This document shows, piece by piece, positions 6,659 to 15,811 of a stretch of 64,000 bases of DNA. The translations under genes and the position numbers were made by a program. The stretch comes from Rhodovulum sulfidophilum. Its GTDB lineage: Bacteria > Pseudomonadota > Alphaproteobacteria > Rhodobacterales > Rhodobacteraceae. The stretch covers positions 1 through 64,000 of the forward strand of contig QFPW01000006.1 in assembly GCA_003241785.1 (NCBI GenBank), in the 5' to 3' direction. Below the pieces are notes generated by a model. That model did no database searches. It saw nothing but the letters and a program-made list of their open reading frames with translations, and was not told where the DNA came from. Positions within the stretch are counted from its first letter, which is position 1; the number at the start of each line of letters is the position of its first letter.

Positions 6659-6962
6659 TGGCCGCGAAACTCCGCAAGGGCGACAAGGTCGTCGTGCTCG
6701 CCGGTAAGGACAAGGGCAAGCAGGGTGAGATCACCCGCGTCATGCCCAAGGACAACAAGGCCGTGGTCGAGGGCGTGAACGTCGCCATCCGCCACACCCG
6801 CCAGAGCCAGACCAGCCAGGGCGGCCGGATCCCGAAGGCGATGCCGATCGAGCTCTCGAACCTCGCGCTGCTCGATGCGAACGGCAAGGCCACCCGGGTC
6901 GGCTTCCGCTTCGAGGGCGAGAAGAAGATCCGCTTCGCCAAGACCACCGGGGAGGCGATCTG

Positions 6963-6963
<1 letters not shown>
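6658..6963 (+). CDS. rplX: 50S ribosomal protein L24
   Basis: L24 is an assembly initiator that binds the 5' end of 23S rRNA. The 101-residue protein has a KOW motif near the start (RKGDKVVVLAGKDKGKQGEI) and the later VNVAIRHTRQSQTSQGG loop and VGFRFEGEKKIRFAKTTGE end. Both boundaries overlap the neighbours by one base (rplN TGATG, rplE TGATG), so L14-L24-L5 are a tightly coupled trio. Confidence 0.96.
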
Positions 6964-7523
<560 letters not shown>

Positions 7524-7542
7524 CGCGGGGGAGAGGTTAGAG

Positions 7543-7848
7543 ATGGCTAAAGTTAGCATGATCAACCGCCAGAAGAAGCGTGAAGCTCTGGTGGAGAAGT
7601 ACGCCGCGAAGCGCGCCGAGCTGAAGGCGATCGCGCGCGACGAGAACCAGTCGCGGGAAGAGCGGTTCAAGGCGGGCCTCAAGCTCGCCAAGCTGCCGCG
7701 CAACTCGTCGGCGACCCGGCTGCACAACCGCTGCGAGGTCACCGGCCGTCCGAAGGCGTATTACCGGAAGCTGCGCATGTCGCGCATCGCGCTCCGGGAC
7801 TTCGCCTCGAAGGGGCAGATCCCCGGCATGGTCAAGTCGAGCTGGTAA
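7543..7848 (+). CDS. rpsN: 30S ribosomal protein S14 (zinc-free, long form)
   Basis: S14 belongs to the 30S head. At 101 residues this is the long C-minus form without the CxxC zinc pairs of the short paralogue. The core reads SMINRQKKREALVEKYA, then KLPRNSSATRLHNRCEVTGRPKAYYRKLRMSRIALRDFA and the terminal KGQIPGMVKSSW, as in alphaproteobacteria. The next gene, rpsH, begins 12 bases downstream behind a GGGGGAACAGG ribosome site. Confidence 0.97.
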   Translation: MAKVSMINRQKKREALVEKYAAKRAELKAIARDENQSREERFKAGLKLAKLPRNSSATRLHNRCEVTGRPKAYYRKLRMSRIALRDFASKGQIPGMVKSSW

Positions 7849-7860
7849 GGGGGAACAGGT

Positions 7861-8259
7861 ATGTCGATGAATGATCCCCTGGGCGATATGCTCACCCGCA
7901 TCCGCAATGCCTCGATGCGCGGCAAGTCCACCGTCCGCACCCCGGCCTCGAAGATCCGTCGCTGGGTCCTCGATGTGCTGAAGGACGAGGGCTACATCCG
8001 CGGCTACGAGGAAGCGACCTCGAAGGCCGGCCTGCCGGAAATCGAGATCTCGCTGAAGTACTTCGACGGCGCCCCGGTCATCCGGGAGCTGAAGCGCGTG
8101 TCGAAGCCGGGCCGCCGCGTCTATTCCGGCGTCAGCGAGATCCCGCAGGTTCGTCAGGGCCTCGGTGTCGCCATCGTCTCCACGCCCAAGGGCGTGATGA
8201 CCGACGCGCACGCACGCTCCGCCAATGTCGGCGGTGAAGTGCTGTGCACCGTGTTCTGA
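7861..8259 (+). CDS. rpsH: 30S ribosomal protein S8
   Basis: S8 binds 16S rRNA helix 21 and, in E. coli, represses the spc operon by binding an rplE leader mimic. The 132-residue sequence is complete, with NDPLGDMLTRIRNASMRGKSTV at the start and the C-terminal rRNA-binding motifs VSTPKGVMTDAHARSANVGGEVLC. The conserved STPKG loop is intact. It is followed 10 bases later by rplF. Whether S8 feedback exists here cannot be read from the sequence. Confidence 0.97.
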   Translation: MSMNDPLGDMLTRIRNASMRGKSTVRTPASKIRRWVLDVLKDEGYIRGYEEATSKAGLPEIEISLKYFDGAPVIRELKRVSKPGRRVYSGVSEIPQVRQGLGVAIVSTPKGVMTDAHARSANVGGEVLCTVF

Positions 8260-8269
8260 GGAGAGGGCG

Positions 8270-8803
8270 ATGTCTCGTATTGGCAAGAAACCGGTCGAGC
8301 TGCCCGGTGGCGTGACCGCCACCGTCTCCGGCCAGACCGTCTCGGTGAAGGGACCCAAGGGCACCCGCGAATTCACCGCGACCGACGATGTGACCCTCGC
8401 GGTCGAGGACAACGCGGTGAAGGTGACGCCGCGCGGCACCTCCAAGCGCGCGCGCCAGCAGTGGGGCATGTCCCGCACGCAGGTCGCGAACCTCGTCGCG
8501 GGCGTGACGCAGGGCTTCAAGAAGGAAATGGACATCACCGGCGTGGGCTACCGCGCCGCCGTCCAGGGCAAGGTCCTGAAGCTCTCGCTCGGCTACTCGC
8601 ATGACGTCGACTTCGAGATCCCGGCCGGCGTGACGATCACCACGCCGAAGCCGACGGAGATCATCGTCGAGGGCATCGACCAGCAGGTCGTCGGCCAGGT
8701 GGCGGCGAACATCCGTGAATGGCGCAAGCCGGAGCCCTACAAGGGCAAGGGCATCAAGTACCGTGGCGAATTCATCTTCCGCAAGGAAGGGAAGAAGAAG
8801 TAA
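8270..8803 (+). CDS. rplF: 50S ribosomal protein L6
   Basis: L6 lies near the factor-binding stalk base and is built from two repeated domains. The ATG at 8270 follows GGAGAGGGCG; the frame extends upstream into rpsH but only this start gives the family N-terminus MSRIGKKPVELPGGV. Later landmarks in the 177 residues are KRARQQWGMSRTQVANLV, the GVTQGFKKEMDITGVGYRA stretch and the C-terminal VGQVAANIREWRKPEPYKGKG loop. Confidence 0.97.
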   Translation: MSRIGKKPVELPGGVTATVSGQTVSVKGPKGTREFTATDDVTLAVEDNAVKVTPRGTSKRARQQWGMSRTQVANLVAGVTQGFKKEMDITGVGYRAAVQGKVLKLSLGYSHDVDFEIPAGVTITTPKPTEIIVEGIDQQVVGQVAANIREWRKPEPYKGKGIKYRGEFIFRKEGKKK

Positions 8804-8814
8804 GGAGCGCTTAA

Positions 8815-9174
8815 ATGGCGAACAGCAAAAGAGAGTTGTTCCAGAAGCGCCGCCTGCGCGTCCGGAACAAGCTGCGCACGATGGCCAATGGCCGTCCCCG
8901 GCTCAGCGTCCATCGGTCCTCGAAGAACATCTCCGTCCAGCTCATCGACGACGTCCAGGGCCGTACCCTGGCCGCCGCCTCGACGCTGGAGAAGGAGCTG
9001 GGCTTCGTCGGCAAGAACAACGTCGAAGCGGCCGCCAAGATCGGCGCCCTGATCGCCGAGCGTGCCAAGGCCGCCGGCGTGGAGAGCGTCTATTTCGACC
9101 GCGGCGGTTTCCTCTTTCACGGGAAGGTCAAGGCGCTCGCCGACGCCGCCCGTGAAGGCGGCCTGAAGTTCTGA
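8815..9174 (+). CDS. rplR: 50S ribosomal protein L18
   Basis: L18 binds 5S rRNA with L5 and L25. The 119-residue protein has the Arg/Lys-rich N-terminal tail (FQKRRLRVRNKLR), the RPRLSVHRSSKNISVQLIDD strand, and the C-terminal VYFDRGGFLFHGKVKALADAAREGGL signature. It starts 11 bases after rplF behind AAGGAGCG. All typical residues of the family are present. Confidence 0.97.
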   Translation: MANSKRELFQKRRLRVRNKLRTMANGRPRLSVHRSSKNISVQLIDDVQGRTLAAASTLEKELGFVGKNNVEAAAKIGALIAERAKAAGVESVYFDRGGFLFHGKVKALADAAREGGLKF

Positions 9175-9185
9175 GGGAGACGAGA

Positions 9186-9761
9186 ATGGCAAGAGAAGAC
9201 AATCGCCGGGATCGTCGCGACCGCGAGGAAACCCCGGAATTCGCCGATCGCCTCGTCGCGATCAACCGTGTGTCCAAGACCGTCAAGGGCGGCAAGCGCT
9301 TCGGTTTCGCCGCGCTCGTCGTCGTCGGCGACCAGAAGGGCCGCGTCGGCTACGGCAAGGGCAAGGCCCGCGAAGTGCCAGAGGCGATCCGCAAGGCCAC
9401 CGAGCAGGCCAAGCGCCAGATGATCCGCGTGCCGCTGCGCGAGGGTCGGACGCTGCACCACGACATGGCCGGCCGTCATGGCGCGGGCAAGGTCGTGATG
9501 CGGGCGGCGCCGGCGGGTACCGGCATCATCGCCGGTGGTCCGATGCGCGCCGTCTTCGAGATGCTCGGCGTCCATGACGTCGTCTCGAAGTCGCTCGGTT
9601 CGCAGAACCCCTACAACATGATCCGCGCGACGATCGACGGGCTGCAGAGCCAGACGAGCCCGCGTCAGGTCGCGCAGCGTCGTGGCAAGAAGGTCGCGGA
9701 CATCCTGCCGCGCACCGATGCCCCGGCGGCGGAGACGGCGGAAGCCGTCGCCGAGGCCTGA
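9186..9761 (+). CDS. rpsE: 30S ribosomal protein S5
   Basis: S5 works with S4 in decoding fidelity and mRNA unwinding. The 191 residues carry a double-stranded-RNA-binding-like N-domain (LVAINRVSKTVKGGKRFGFAALVVVGD, GYGKGKAREVPEAI) and a C-terminal domain with RAAPAGTGIIAGGPMRAVFEMLGV and GSQNPYNMIRATIDGL. The first 20 residues are highly charged and the end is an Ala/Glu tail, both common in alphaproteobacteria. rpmD follows 11 bases later. Confidence 0.97.
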   Translation: MAREDNRRDRRDREETPEFADRLVAINRVSKTVKGGKRFGFAALVVVGDQKGRVGYGKGKAREVPEAIRKATEQAKRQMIRVPLREGRTLHHDMAGRHGAGKVVMRAAPAGTGIIAGGPMRAVFEMLGVHDVVSKSLGSQNPYNMIRATIDGLQSQTSPRQVAQRRGKKVADILPRTDAPAAETAEAVAEA

Positions 9762-9772
9762 GGAGAGCGGAC

Positions 9773-9958
9773 ATGGCAACCATCGTCGTCAAGCAGATCG
9801 CCTCGCCGATCCGCCGCCCGAAGATCCAGCGCGCCACCCTGATCGGCCTCGGGCTGAACAAGGTGAACCGCACCCGCGAGCTGCCGGACACTCCGGCGAC
9901 CCGCGGCATGGTCGAGAGCATCCCGCATCTCGTGACCATCATCGAAGAGCGCGCCTGA
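9773..9958 (+). CDS. rpmD: 50S ribosomal protein L30
   Basis: L30 is a small 50S protein found in most but not all bacteria. The 61-residue product shows the family pattern: IVVKQIASPIRRPKIQRATLIGLGLNKVNRTRELPDTPATRGMV followed by HLVTIIEE. It normally sits directly before rplO. Here a strong terminator follows and two antisense genes intervene, so rpmD ends the second ribosomal run of the window. Confidence 0.96.
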   Translation: MATIVVKQIASPIRRPKIQRATLIGLGLNKVNRTRELPDTPATRGMVESIPHLVTIIEERA

Positions 9959-9979
9959 GCCGCGTTCCGACGGATAGAG

Positions 9980-10012
9980 AGGCCCGCGACGGAGACGTCG
10001 CGGGCCTTTTTC
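9980..10012 (+). terminator. Rho-independent terminator after rpmD
   Basis: Twelve-base arms (9980-9991 and 9996-10007) with a GAGA loop run into five consecutive T residues. This is a textbook intrinsic terminator closing the rpmC-rpmD run. It matches the break in the spc gene order that follows. Confidence 0.92.
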
Positions 10013-10027
10013 GTTCCGGGGGACGGA

Positions 10028-10837
10028 TCAGGCCCCGGCCGTGACCACCAGCGCGCGCGACCGGCCCGTCACGGGGCCGGCGCCGAATTCCGCCTCGAGC
10101 GCCCGGGCCACCTCGGCGGTGACCGCGTCGAGCGCGCCGCCGCGCGCCTCGAGCTCGGCGCGGAGCGGCGTTCCCTGGCAGAAGGCGGTCGCGACCTCGG
10201 TCGCGCTCGTGGCGGTCCCGGTCGCCTCGAGCGGCGTGATCGTCACTTGGGTGAATCCGGCCGCCGCGAGGTCGCTCCGGATCCGGTCCGGATCGTGGTA
10301 ACCGTGCGGGGTCCGCGCGAAGAAGCGGGGCGGATCCGCGGGGAAGACCACCGCCGCCGCGCGGGTCACGCGATCGGCGAAGTCGTTCGCCTCGATCCGG
10401 TCCCAGCTGTTGAAGAGGAACCGCCCGCCGGGGCGCAGCACGCGCAGCGCTTCGCGATAGCCCGCGACGCGGTCGGGGAAGAACATGACGCCGAACTGGC
10501 AGAGCACGCGATCGAAGCCGCCGTCCTCGAAGGGTAGGGCGAGCGCGTCGGCGGGCCGCCAGTCGATCCTAGGATCGGCGGGTTGCCGTCCTCGGGCATA
10601 GTCGAGCATCGGGGCGTTGAGGTCGGTCACGACATAGCGGCAGTCCGGCCCCAGCAGCGGCGCCAGCGCGCGGGGCAGGGCCCCGGTGCCGGCCGCGATC
10701 TCGAGCACCGAGTCCGGCGCGCCGGCGGCGGCGCGGACCGCCAGATCCTCGGCGTAGCTCCGGAAGATCAGCGGTACCATAAGCCGGTCGTAGAGGGCGG
10801 GAATCGAGCCGGCGAAGAGCTTGTCGCTGTCGCGCAT
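10028..10837 (-). CDS. Class I SAM-dependent methyltransferase
   Basis: The 269-residue product has the Rossmann-type SAM-binding motif I (VLEIAAGTGALPRAL, about residues 44-58), the acidic motif II at YVVTDLNAPMLDYA, LPFEDGGFDRVLCQFGVMFFPD (motif IV region) and the post-motif LRVLRPGGRFLFNSWD. This is the UbiE/Methyltransf_11/25 group; the substrate cannot be inferred. The ATG at 10837 follows GGAGG; a TTG further upstream is not favoured. It lies antisense to the ribosomal genes, between rpmD and rplO, together with uppP but 76 bases from it. Nothing in the context ties it to translation. Confidence 0.85.
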   Translation of the reverse strand: MRDSDKLFAGSIPALYDRLMVPLIFRSYAEDLAVRAAAGAPDSVLEIAAGTGALPRALAPLLGPDCRYVVTDLNAPMLDYARGRQPADPRIDWRPADALALPFEDGGFDRVLCQFGVMFFPDRVAGYREALRVLRPGGRFLFNSWDRIEANDFADRVTRAAAVVFPADPPRFFARTPHGYHDPDRIRSDLAAAGFTQVTITPLEATGTATSATEVATAFCQGTPLRAELEARGGALDAVTAEVARALEAEFGAGPVTGRSRALVVTAGA

Positions 10838-10913
10838 GGGAACCTCCCCCAACCGGGACGAAGTCTACCACGGCGCGGCCCGCGCGGCGAGCGCGCGGGC
10901 TCCCGGCGTGCGA

Positions 10914-11750
10914 TCAGATCGCCGGGATCTGGCCGGTCGCGAGCAGGACGAGGATCACGAGCCCGAGGGCGATCCGGTACCAGACGAAGGGCATGTAGCT
11001 TCGCGTCGAGACCAGCTTGAGGAAGAAGACGATCACCGCGTAGCCGACCACGAAGGCGATCGCCGTCGCGAGCCAGGTGGCGCCCCAGCCGACCGGGTTG
11101 TCCTCGCCGATCGACTTGAAGAGCTGGTAGAAGCCCGAGCCGAACACCGCCGGAACCGCGAGCAGGAAGGAATAGCGCGCCGCCGCCTCGCGGGTGTAGC
11201 CCATCAGCAGGCCGGCGGTGATGGTGCCGCCCGAGCGCGAAACGCCGGGGATCAGTGCCATCGCCTGGGCGAAGCCGTAGAGCAGGCCGTGCTTCCAGGT
11301 CAGCTGGTCGAGGGTCCGGGTCTTCTGGCCCACCCGGTCGGCGACGCCGAGGATGACGCCGAAGACGATGAGCGCGGTCGCGGTGATGTAGAGATTGCGC
11401 AGGCTGGTCTCGATCGCGTCCTTGAACAGCAAACCGAGCACGATGATCGGCAGCGAGCCGATGATGATGAGCCAGCCGGTGCGCACGTCCATCGGATCGG
11501 CGGCCCGGTTGCCGGCGAGGTAGCGGGTGAGCCAGGCGGTGGCGATCCGGCGGATGTCGGACCAGAAATAGACCAGCACCGCCAGTTCCGTGCCGATCTG
11601 GGTGATCGCGGTGAAGGCGGCGCCGGGGTCGGCGCCCGAGGGCAGGACCTCGCCGGCGATGCGCAGATGCGCGCTGGAGGAGATCGGGAGGAATTCGGTC
11701 AGGCCCTGCAAGAGCCCCAGGATCGCGGCGTCGAGCCAGCTCACGGTCAT
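10914..11750 (-). CDS. uppP: Undecaprenyl-diphosphatase
   Basis: UppP (BacA) dephosphorylates undecaprenyl diphosphate at the inner membrane so the lipid carrier can be reused for peptidoglycan and surface polymers. The 278 residues form a polytopic membrane protein. The signature (E/Q)xxxE region reads GLTEFLPISSSAHL (about residues 16-29), and the second conserved loop reads PGVSRSGGT. Both are complete. It diverges from rplO and lies in the rpmD-rplO gap. It likely has its own promoter in 11751-11850, though I see no strong one. Confidence 0.95.
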   Translation of the reverse strand: MTVSWLDAAILGLLQGLTEFLPISSSAHLRIAGEVLPSGADPGAAFTAITQIGTELAVLVYFWSDIRRIATAWLTRYLAGNRAADPMDVRTGWLIIIGSLPIIVLGLLFKDAIETSLRNLYITATALIVFGVILGVADRVGQKTRTLDQLTWKHGLLYGFAQAMALIPGVSRSGGTITAGLLMGYTREAAARYSFLLAVPAVFGSGFYQLFKSIGEDNPVGWGATWLATAIAFVVGYAVIVFFLKLVSTRSYMPFVWYRIALGLVILVLLATGQIPAI

Positions 11751-11882
11751 CGGCTGTCCTTGTTAATCGGAGGCAACTGGATATGCGCCAGCGGCGACCC
11801 TAAATCGAAGTCCGGTCGGCGCGCCATATCATAACGTTCACAACCGCGGTGATGGCGTCGCGGCGCGCGTCGCGGGCCGGGC

Positions 11883-11911
11883 TTGCCACCGGCGGTCAAG
11901 TCGCGTATAGG
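11883..11911 (+). promoter_or_regulatory. Predicted promoter of rplO-secY-adk
   Basis: A -35 TTGCCA (11883-11888), a 17-base spacer and a -10 TATAGG (11906-11911) form a good sigma-70-type promoter. Transcription would begin near 11918, leaving a leader of about 99 bases. The leader has a 7-bp hairpin with arms TGCCCCC (11970-11976) and GGGGGCA (11988-11994). Confidence 0.7.
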
Positions 11912-12016
11912 CTCGCGCCTGTTCCGGGGCAGCCCCTCGGAGCGGACATTCCAGTCATCAGTCCGTGTTTGCCCCCCTTGTCGCTCCGGGGGCAATTCCG
12001 GCGAAGGAGAAGCGAC

Positions 12017-12502
12017 ATGAAACTGAACGAACTGCGCGACAATCCCGGCGCGACCAAGTCCAAGAAGCGCGTGGCGCGCGGCCCGGGTTCGGGCAAGGGC
12101 AAGACCGCCGGCCGGGGTATCAAGGGTCAGAAGTCCCGCTCGGGCGTGGCGATCAACGCCTACGAGGGCGGCCAGATGCCGCTCTACATGCGCCTGCCGA
12201 AGCGCGGCTTCAACAAGCCGAACGCGCTCAAGTTCGCCGTGATCAACCTCGGCATCCTCCAGAAGTTCATCGAGGCCGGCAAGATCGACGCCACCCAGGC
12301 CGTGACCGAGGAGACCCTGGTCGCCTCCGGCCTCGTGCGGCGGCGCCTCGACGGCGTGCGCGTCCTCGCGAAGGGCGAAGTGACCTCGGCCCTCAACCTG
12401 ACCGTGACCGGCGCCTCGCAGGCCGCCGTCGACGCGATCCAGAAGGCCGGTGGCTCCGTGACGCTCACGGGCGCGACGGCCGAGGCCGCGGCGCAGGAAT
12501 AA
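12017..12502 (+). CDS. rplO: 50S ribosomal protein L15
   Basis: L15 is a late-assembly 50S protein. The ATG at 12017 follows AAGGAGAAG and gives MKLNELRDNPGATKSKKRV; an upstream in-frame extension is rejected. The 161 residues include the basic GPGSGKGKTAGRGIKGQKSRSG loop, YEGGQMPLYMRLPKRGF and the C-terminal VRVLAKGEVTSALNLTVTGAS. It heads the rplO-secY-adk unit with its own promoter because the antisense methyltransferase and uppP cut it off from rpmD. Confidence 0.96.
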   Translation: MKLNELRDNPGATKSKKRVARGPGSGKGKTAGRGIKGQKSRSGVAINAYEGGQMPLYMRLPKRGFNKPNALKFAVINLGILQKFIEAGKIDATQAVTEETLVASGLVRRRLDGVRVLAKGEVTSALNLTVTGASQAAVDAIQKAGGSVTLTGATAEAAAQE

Positions 12503-12603
12503 CGCTTGTGGCCGTCCCGGCGGCCGCATAAATCAGTGCTGTTTTCGCGCCGTCGGGTGCCCGGAAACCGGGTCCGGCGGCGCTTCCACGAAGGGGGCCT
12601 CGG

Positions 12604-13949
<1,346 letters not shown>

Positions 13950-13953
<4 letters not shown>

Positions 13954-14597
13954 ATATCATACTGTTGGGCCCGCCCGGCGCGGGCAAGGGCACGCAGGCG
14001 CGGCGCCTGGTGGATAGCTACGGCATGGTCCAGCTCTCCACCGGCGACATGCTCCGGGCGGCCAAGACCTCCGGCACCGAGATGGGCAAGAAGGTCGCGG
14101 AGGTCATGGCGCGGGGCGACCTCGTCACCGATGACATCGTCATCGGCCTGATCGCCGAGCAGCTCGACGGCGAGGCGGGCAAGCAGGGCCTGATCTTCGA
14201 CGGCTTCCCGCGCACGCTCGCGCAGGCCGACGCGCTCGACGAGCTGCTGGCGGAGAAGGGCAAGCAGCTCGACGCGGTGATCGAGATGAAGGTCGACGAC
14301 GAGGTCCTGGTCGACCGCGTCTCCGGCCGCTTCACCTGCGCGAAATGTGGCGAGGTCTATCACGACACCATCCGGCCGACGAAGGCGGAGGGCGTCTGCG
14401 ACGTCTGCGGCTCGACCGAGTTCACCCGGCGCGCCGACGACAACGCCGATGCGATGCGGGTGCGGCTGATGGCCTATTACCGCTCCACCTCGCCGCTGAT
14501 CGGCTACTACTACGCGAAGGGCAAGCTCAGCGCGGTCGACGGCCTCGCCGAGATCGACGCCGTCGCGGACGAGATCAAGGCGAAGCTCGGCCTCTGA
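13950..14597 (+). CDS. adk: Adenylate kinase with Cys4 LID
   Basis: Adenylate kinase interconverts ATP, ADP and AMP. The 215-residue product has the P-loop GPPGAGKGT (residues 7-15), the AMP-binding STGDMLR and DGFPRTLAQ motifs, and RRADDN. The LID carries four cysteines at 130, 133, 150 and 153 (CAKC and CDVC), the structural zinc-binding form found in many alphaproteobacteria and Gram-positives. It starts on the secY stop. The usual following genes infA and rpmJ are absent; in alphaproteobacteria they lie elsewhere. Confidence 0.97.
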
Positions 14598-14610
14598 GCC
14601 GCCGTCTGGA

Positions 14611-14633
14611 CCGGGCCCCGCGCAGGGGCCCGG
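14611..14633 (+). terminator. Hairpin after adk
   Basis: Nine-base arms CCGGGCCCC and GGGGCCCGG enclose GCGCA, 13 bases past the adk stop. No T-tract follows. A second GC-rich fold lies immediately downstream. It probably acts as a 3' stabiliser or Rho-assisted end. Confidence 0.5.
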
Positions 14634-14733
14634 CGCTTCCGGGCCGAAGCCGGCCCCCCCGGGCCTTGACCGGCCCCCGCGCGGTCCCCATTTCGGGTCG
14701 ACCCCGCCCCGCGACATTCCGTCCGAACCACCC

Positions 14734-14761
14734 TTGACGCCGGGTTAGGGATTTCTATACT
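14734..14761 (+). promoter_or_regulatory. Predicted promoter of rpsM-rpsK-rpoA-rplQ
   Basis: The -35 TTGACG (14734-14739), 16-base spacer and -10 TATACT (14756-14761) are the closest match to the sigma-70 consensus in the window. Predicted start near 14768. The rest of the 325-base adk-rpsM gap holds the adk 3' hairpin and the leader described next. Confidence 0.85.
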
Positions 14762-14766
14762 CCGCG

Positions 14767-14782
14767 CTCTCTCGAAAGAGAG
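14767..14782 (+). promoter_or_regulatory. Hairpin at the 5' end of the alpha-operon leader
   Basis: CTCTCT (14767-14772) pairs perfectly with AGAGAG (14777-14782) across CGAA. It would fall at the very 5' end of the mRNA made from the promoter above, where it could protect the transcript. A longer AGCCC/GGGCT pairing lies around 14847-14872 in the ~155-base leader. Confidence 0.5.
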
Positions 14783-14922
14783 TCGTTCCCCTTCTTTTCA
14801 CCTCGGGGGACGCGGGATGCGTGGCCCAGGAATGAGGGTATCGGAGCCCGCCGTCGGGATCGGTGGGCTATGGCTTATGATAGGGGCAGGCTGACAGCCC
14901 GAAGGATGAACGGAGCATAACC

Positions 14923-15291
14923 TTGGCGCGCATAGCTGGCGTTAACATTCCCACGAACAAGCGGGTGCAGATCGCACTCACCTATATCACCGGTATCGGC
15001 AACACGACCGCGAAGCAGATGGTCGAGGCGCTCGGCATCGCCGAGAATCGCCGGGTCAACGACCTGACCGACGCCGAAGTGCTGAAGATCCGCGAATACA
15101 TCGACGCGAACCTGACGGTCGAGGGCGACCTGCGGCGCGAAACCTCGATGAACATCAAGCGGCTCATGGATCTCGGCTGCTATCGCGGCCTGCGGCATCG
15201 CCGCGGCCTCCCGGTGCGCGGTCAGCGGACCCACACCAACGCTCGTACGCGCAAGGGCCCCGCGAAGGCCATCGCCGGCAAGAAGAAATAA
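14923..15291 (+). CDS. rpsM: 30S ribosomal protein S13, TTG start
   Basis: S13 contacts tRNA and forms an intersubunit bridge. The 122-residue protein begins (M)ARIAGVNIPTNKRVQIALTYI, the exact family N-terminus, and contains GIGNTTAKQM, LRRETSMNIKRLMDLGCYRGLRHRRGLPVRGQRTHTNARTRKGP. The only start codon giving this N-terminus is TTG at 14923, with a GGAG site seven bases upstream and no in-frame ATG or GTG nearby. A TTG start on such a highly expressed gene is unusual. rpsK follows 12 bases later. Confidence 0.95.
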   Translation: MARIAGVNIPTNKRVQIALTYITGIGNTTAKQMVEALGIAENRRVNDLTDAEVLKIREYIDANLTVEGDLRRETSMNIKRLMDLGCYRGLRHRRGLPVRGQRTHTNARTRKGPAKAIAGKKK

Positions 15292-15303
15292 GGAGGCCGG
15301 ACC

Positions 15304-15693
15304 ATGGCTCGCGAGAAGGCGCGCGTGAAGCGCAAGGAACGCAAGAATATCTCGACCGGCGTCTGCCACGTCAACGCCAGCTTCAACAACACCAAGATCC
15401 TGATCGCCGACGCGCAGGGCAACGCGATCGCCTGGTCGTCCGCCGGCACGATGGGCTTCAAGGGGTCGCGCAAGTCGACGCCCTACGCGGCCCAGATGGC
15501 CGCCGAGGACGCGGGCAAGAAGGCCCAGGAGCACGGCGTGCGCACCCTCGAAGTGCAGGTGCAGGGTCCGGGTTCGGGCCGCGAGAGCGCGCTGCGCGCG
15601 CTGTCCGCGGTCGGTTTCCAGATCACCGCGATCCGCGACGTGACGCCGATCGCGCACAACGGCTGCCGTCCGCCGAAGCGCCGCCGCGTCTGA
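15304..15693 (+). CDS. rpsK: 30S ribosomal protein S11
   Basis: S11 lies on the 30S platform near the E-site mRNA. The 129 residues carry the family marks: RKNISTGVCHVNASFNNTKILI, AWSSAGTMGFKGSRKSTPYAAQMAAEDA, VQVQGPGSGRESALRAL and ITAIRDVTPIAHNGCRPPKRRRV. rpsD, next in gammaproteobacterial alpha operons, is absent, as is normal in alphaproteobacteria. A hairpin with a T-tract separates it from rpoA. Confidence 0.97.
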   Translation: MAREKARVKRKERKNISTGVCHVNASFNNTKILIADAQGNAIAWSSAGTMGFKGSRKSTPYAAQMAAEDAGKKAQEHGVRTLEVQVQGPGSGRESALRALSAVGFQITAIRDVTPIAHNGCRPPKRRRV

Positions 15694-15707
15694 CGGACCA
15701 GTCCTTT

Positions 15708-15747
15708 CGGGCCGCCGCTCCCGATTCGGAGCGCGCGGCCCGCTTTT
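15708..15747 (+). terminator. Attenuator-like hairpin between rpsK and rpoA
   Basis: Outer arms CGGGCCG (15708-15714) and CGGCCCG (15736-15742) and inner arms GCTCC/GGAGC form one interrupted stem, followed by CTTTT. It may reduce rpoA-rplQ transcription relative to rpsM-rpsK. Confidence 0.55.
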
Positions 15748-15811
15748 GCGTTTCCCTCGGGCGTTCGCTGGCTACCGGGATCGGCCAGCGGACAGGAATG
15801 GAGGATAGAGC

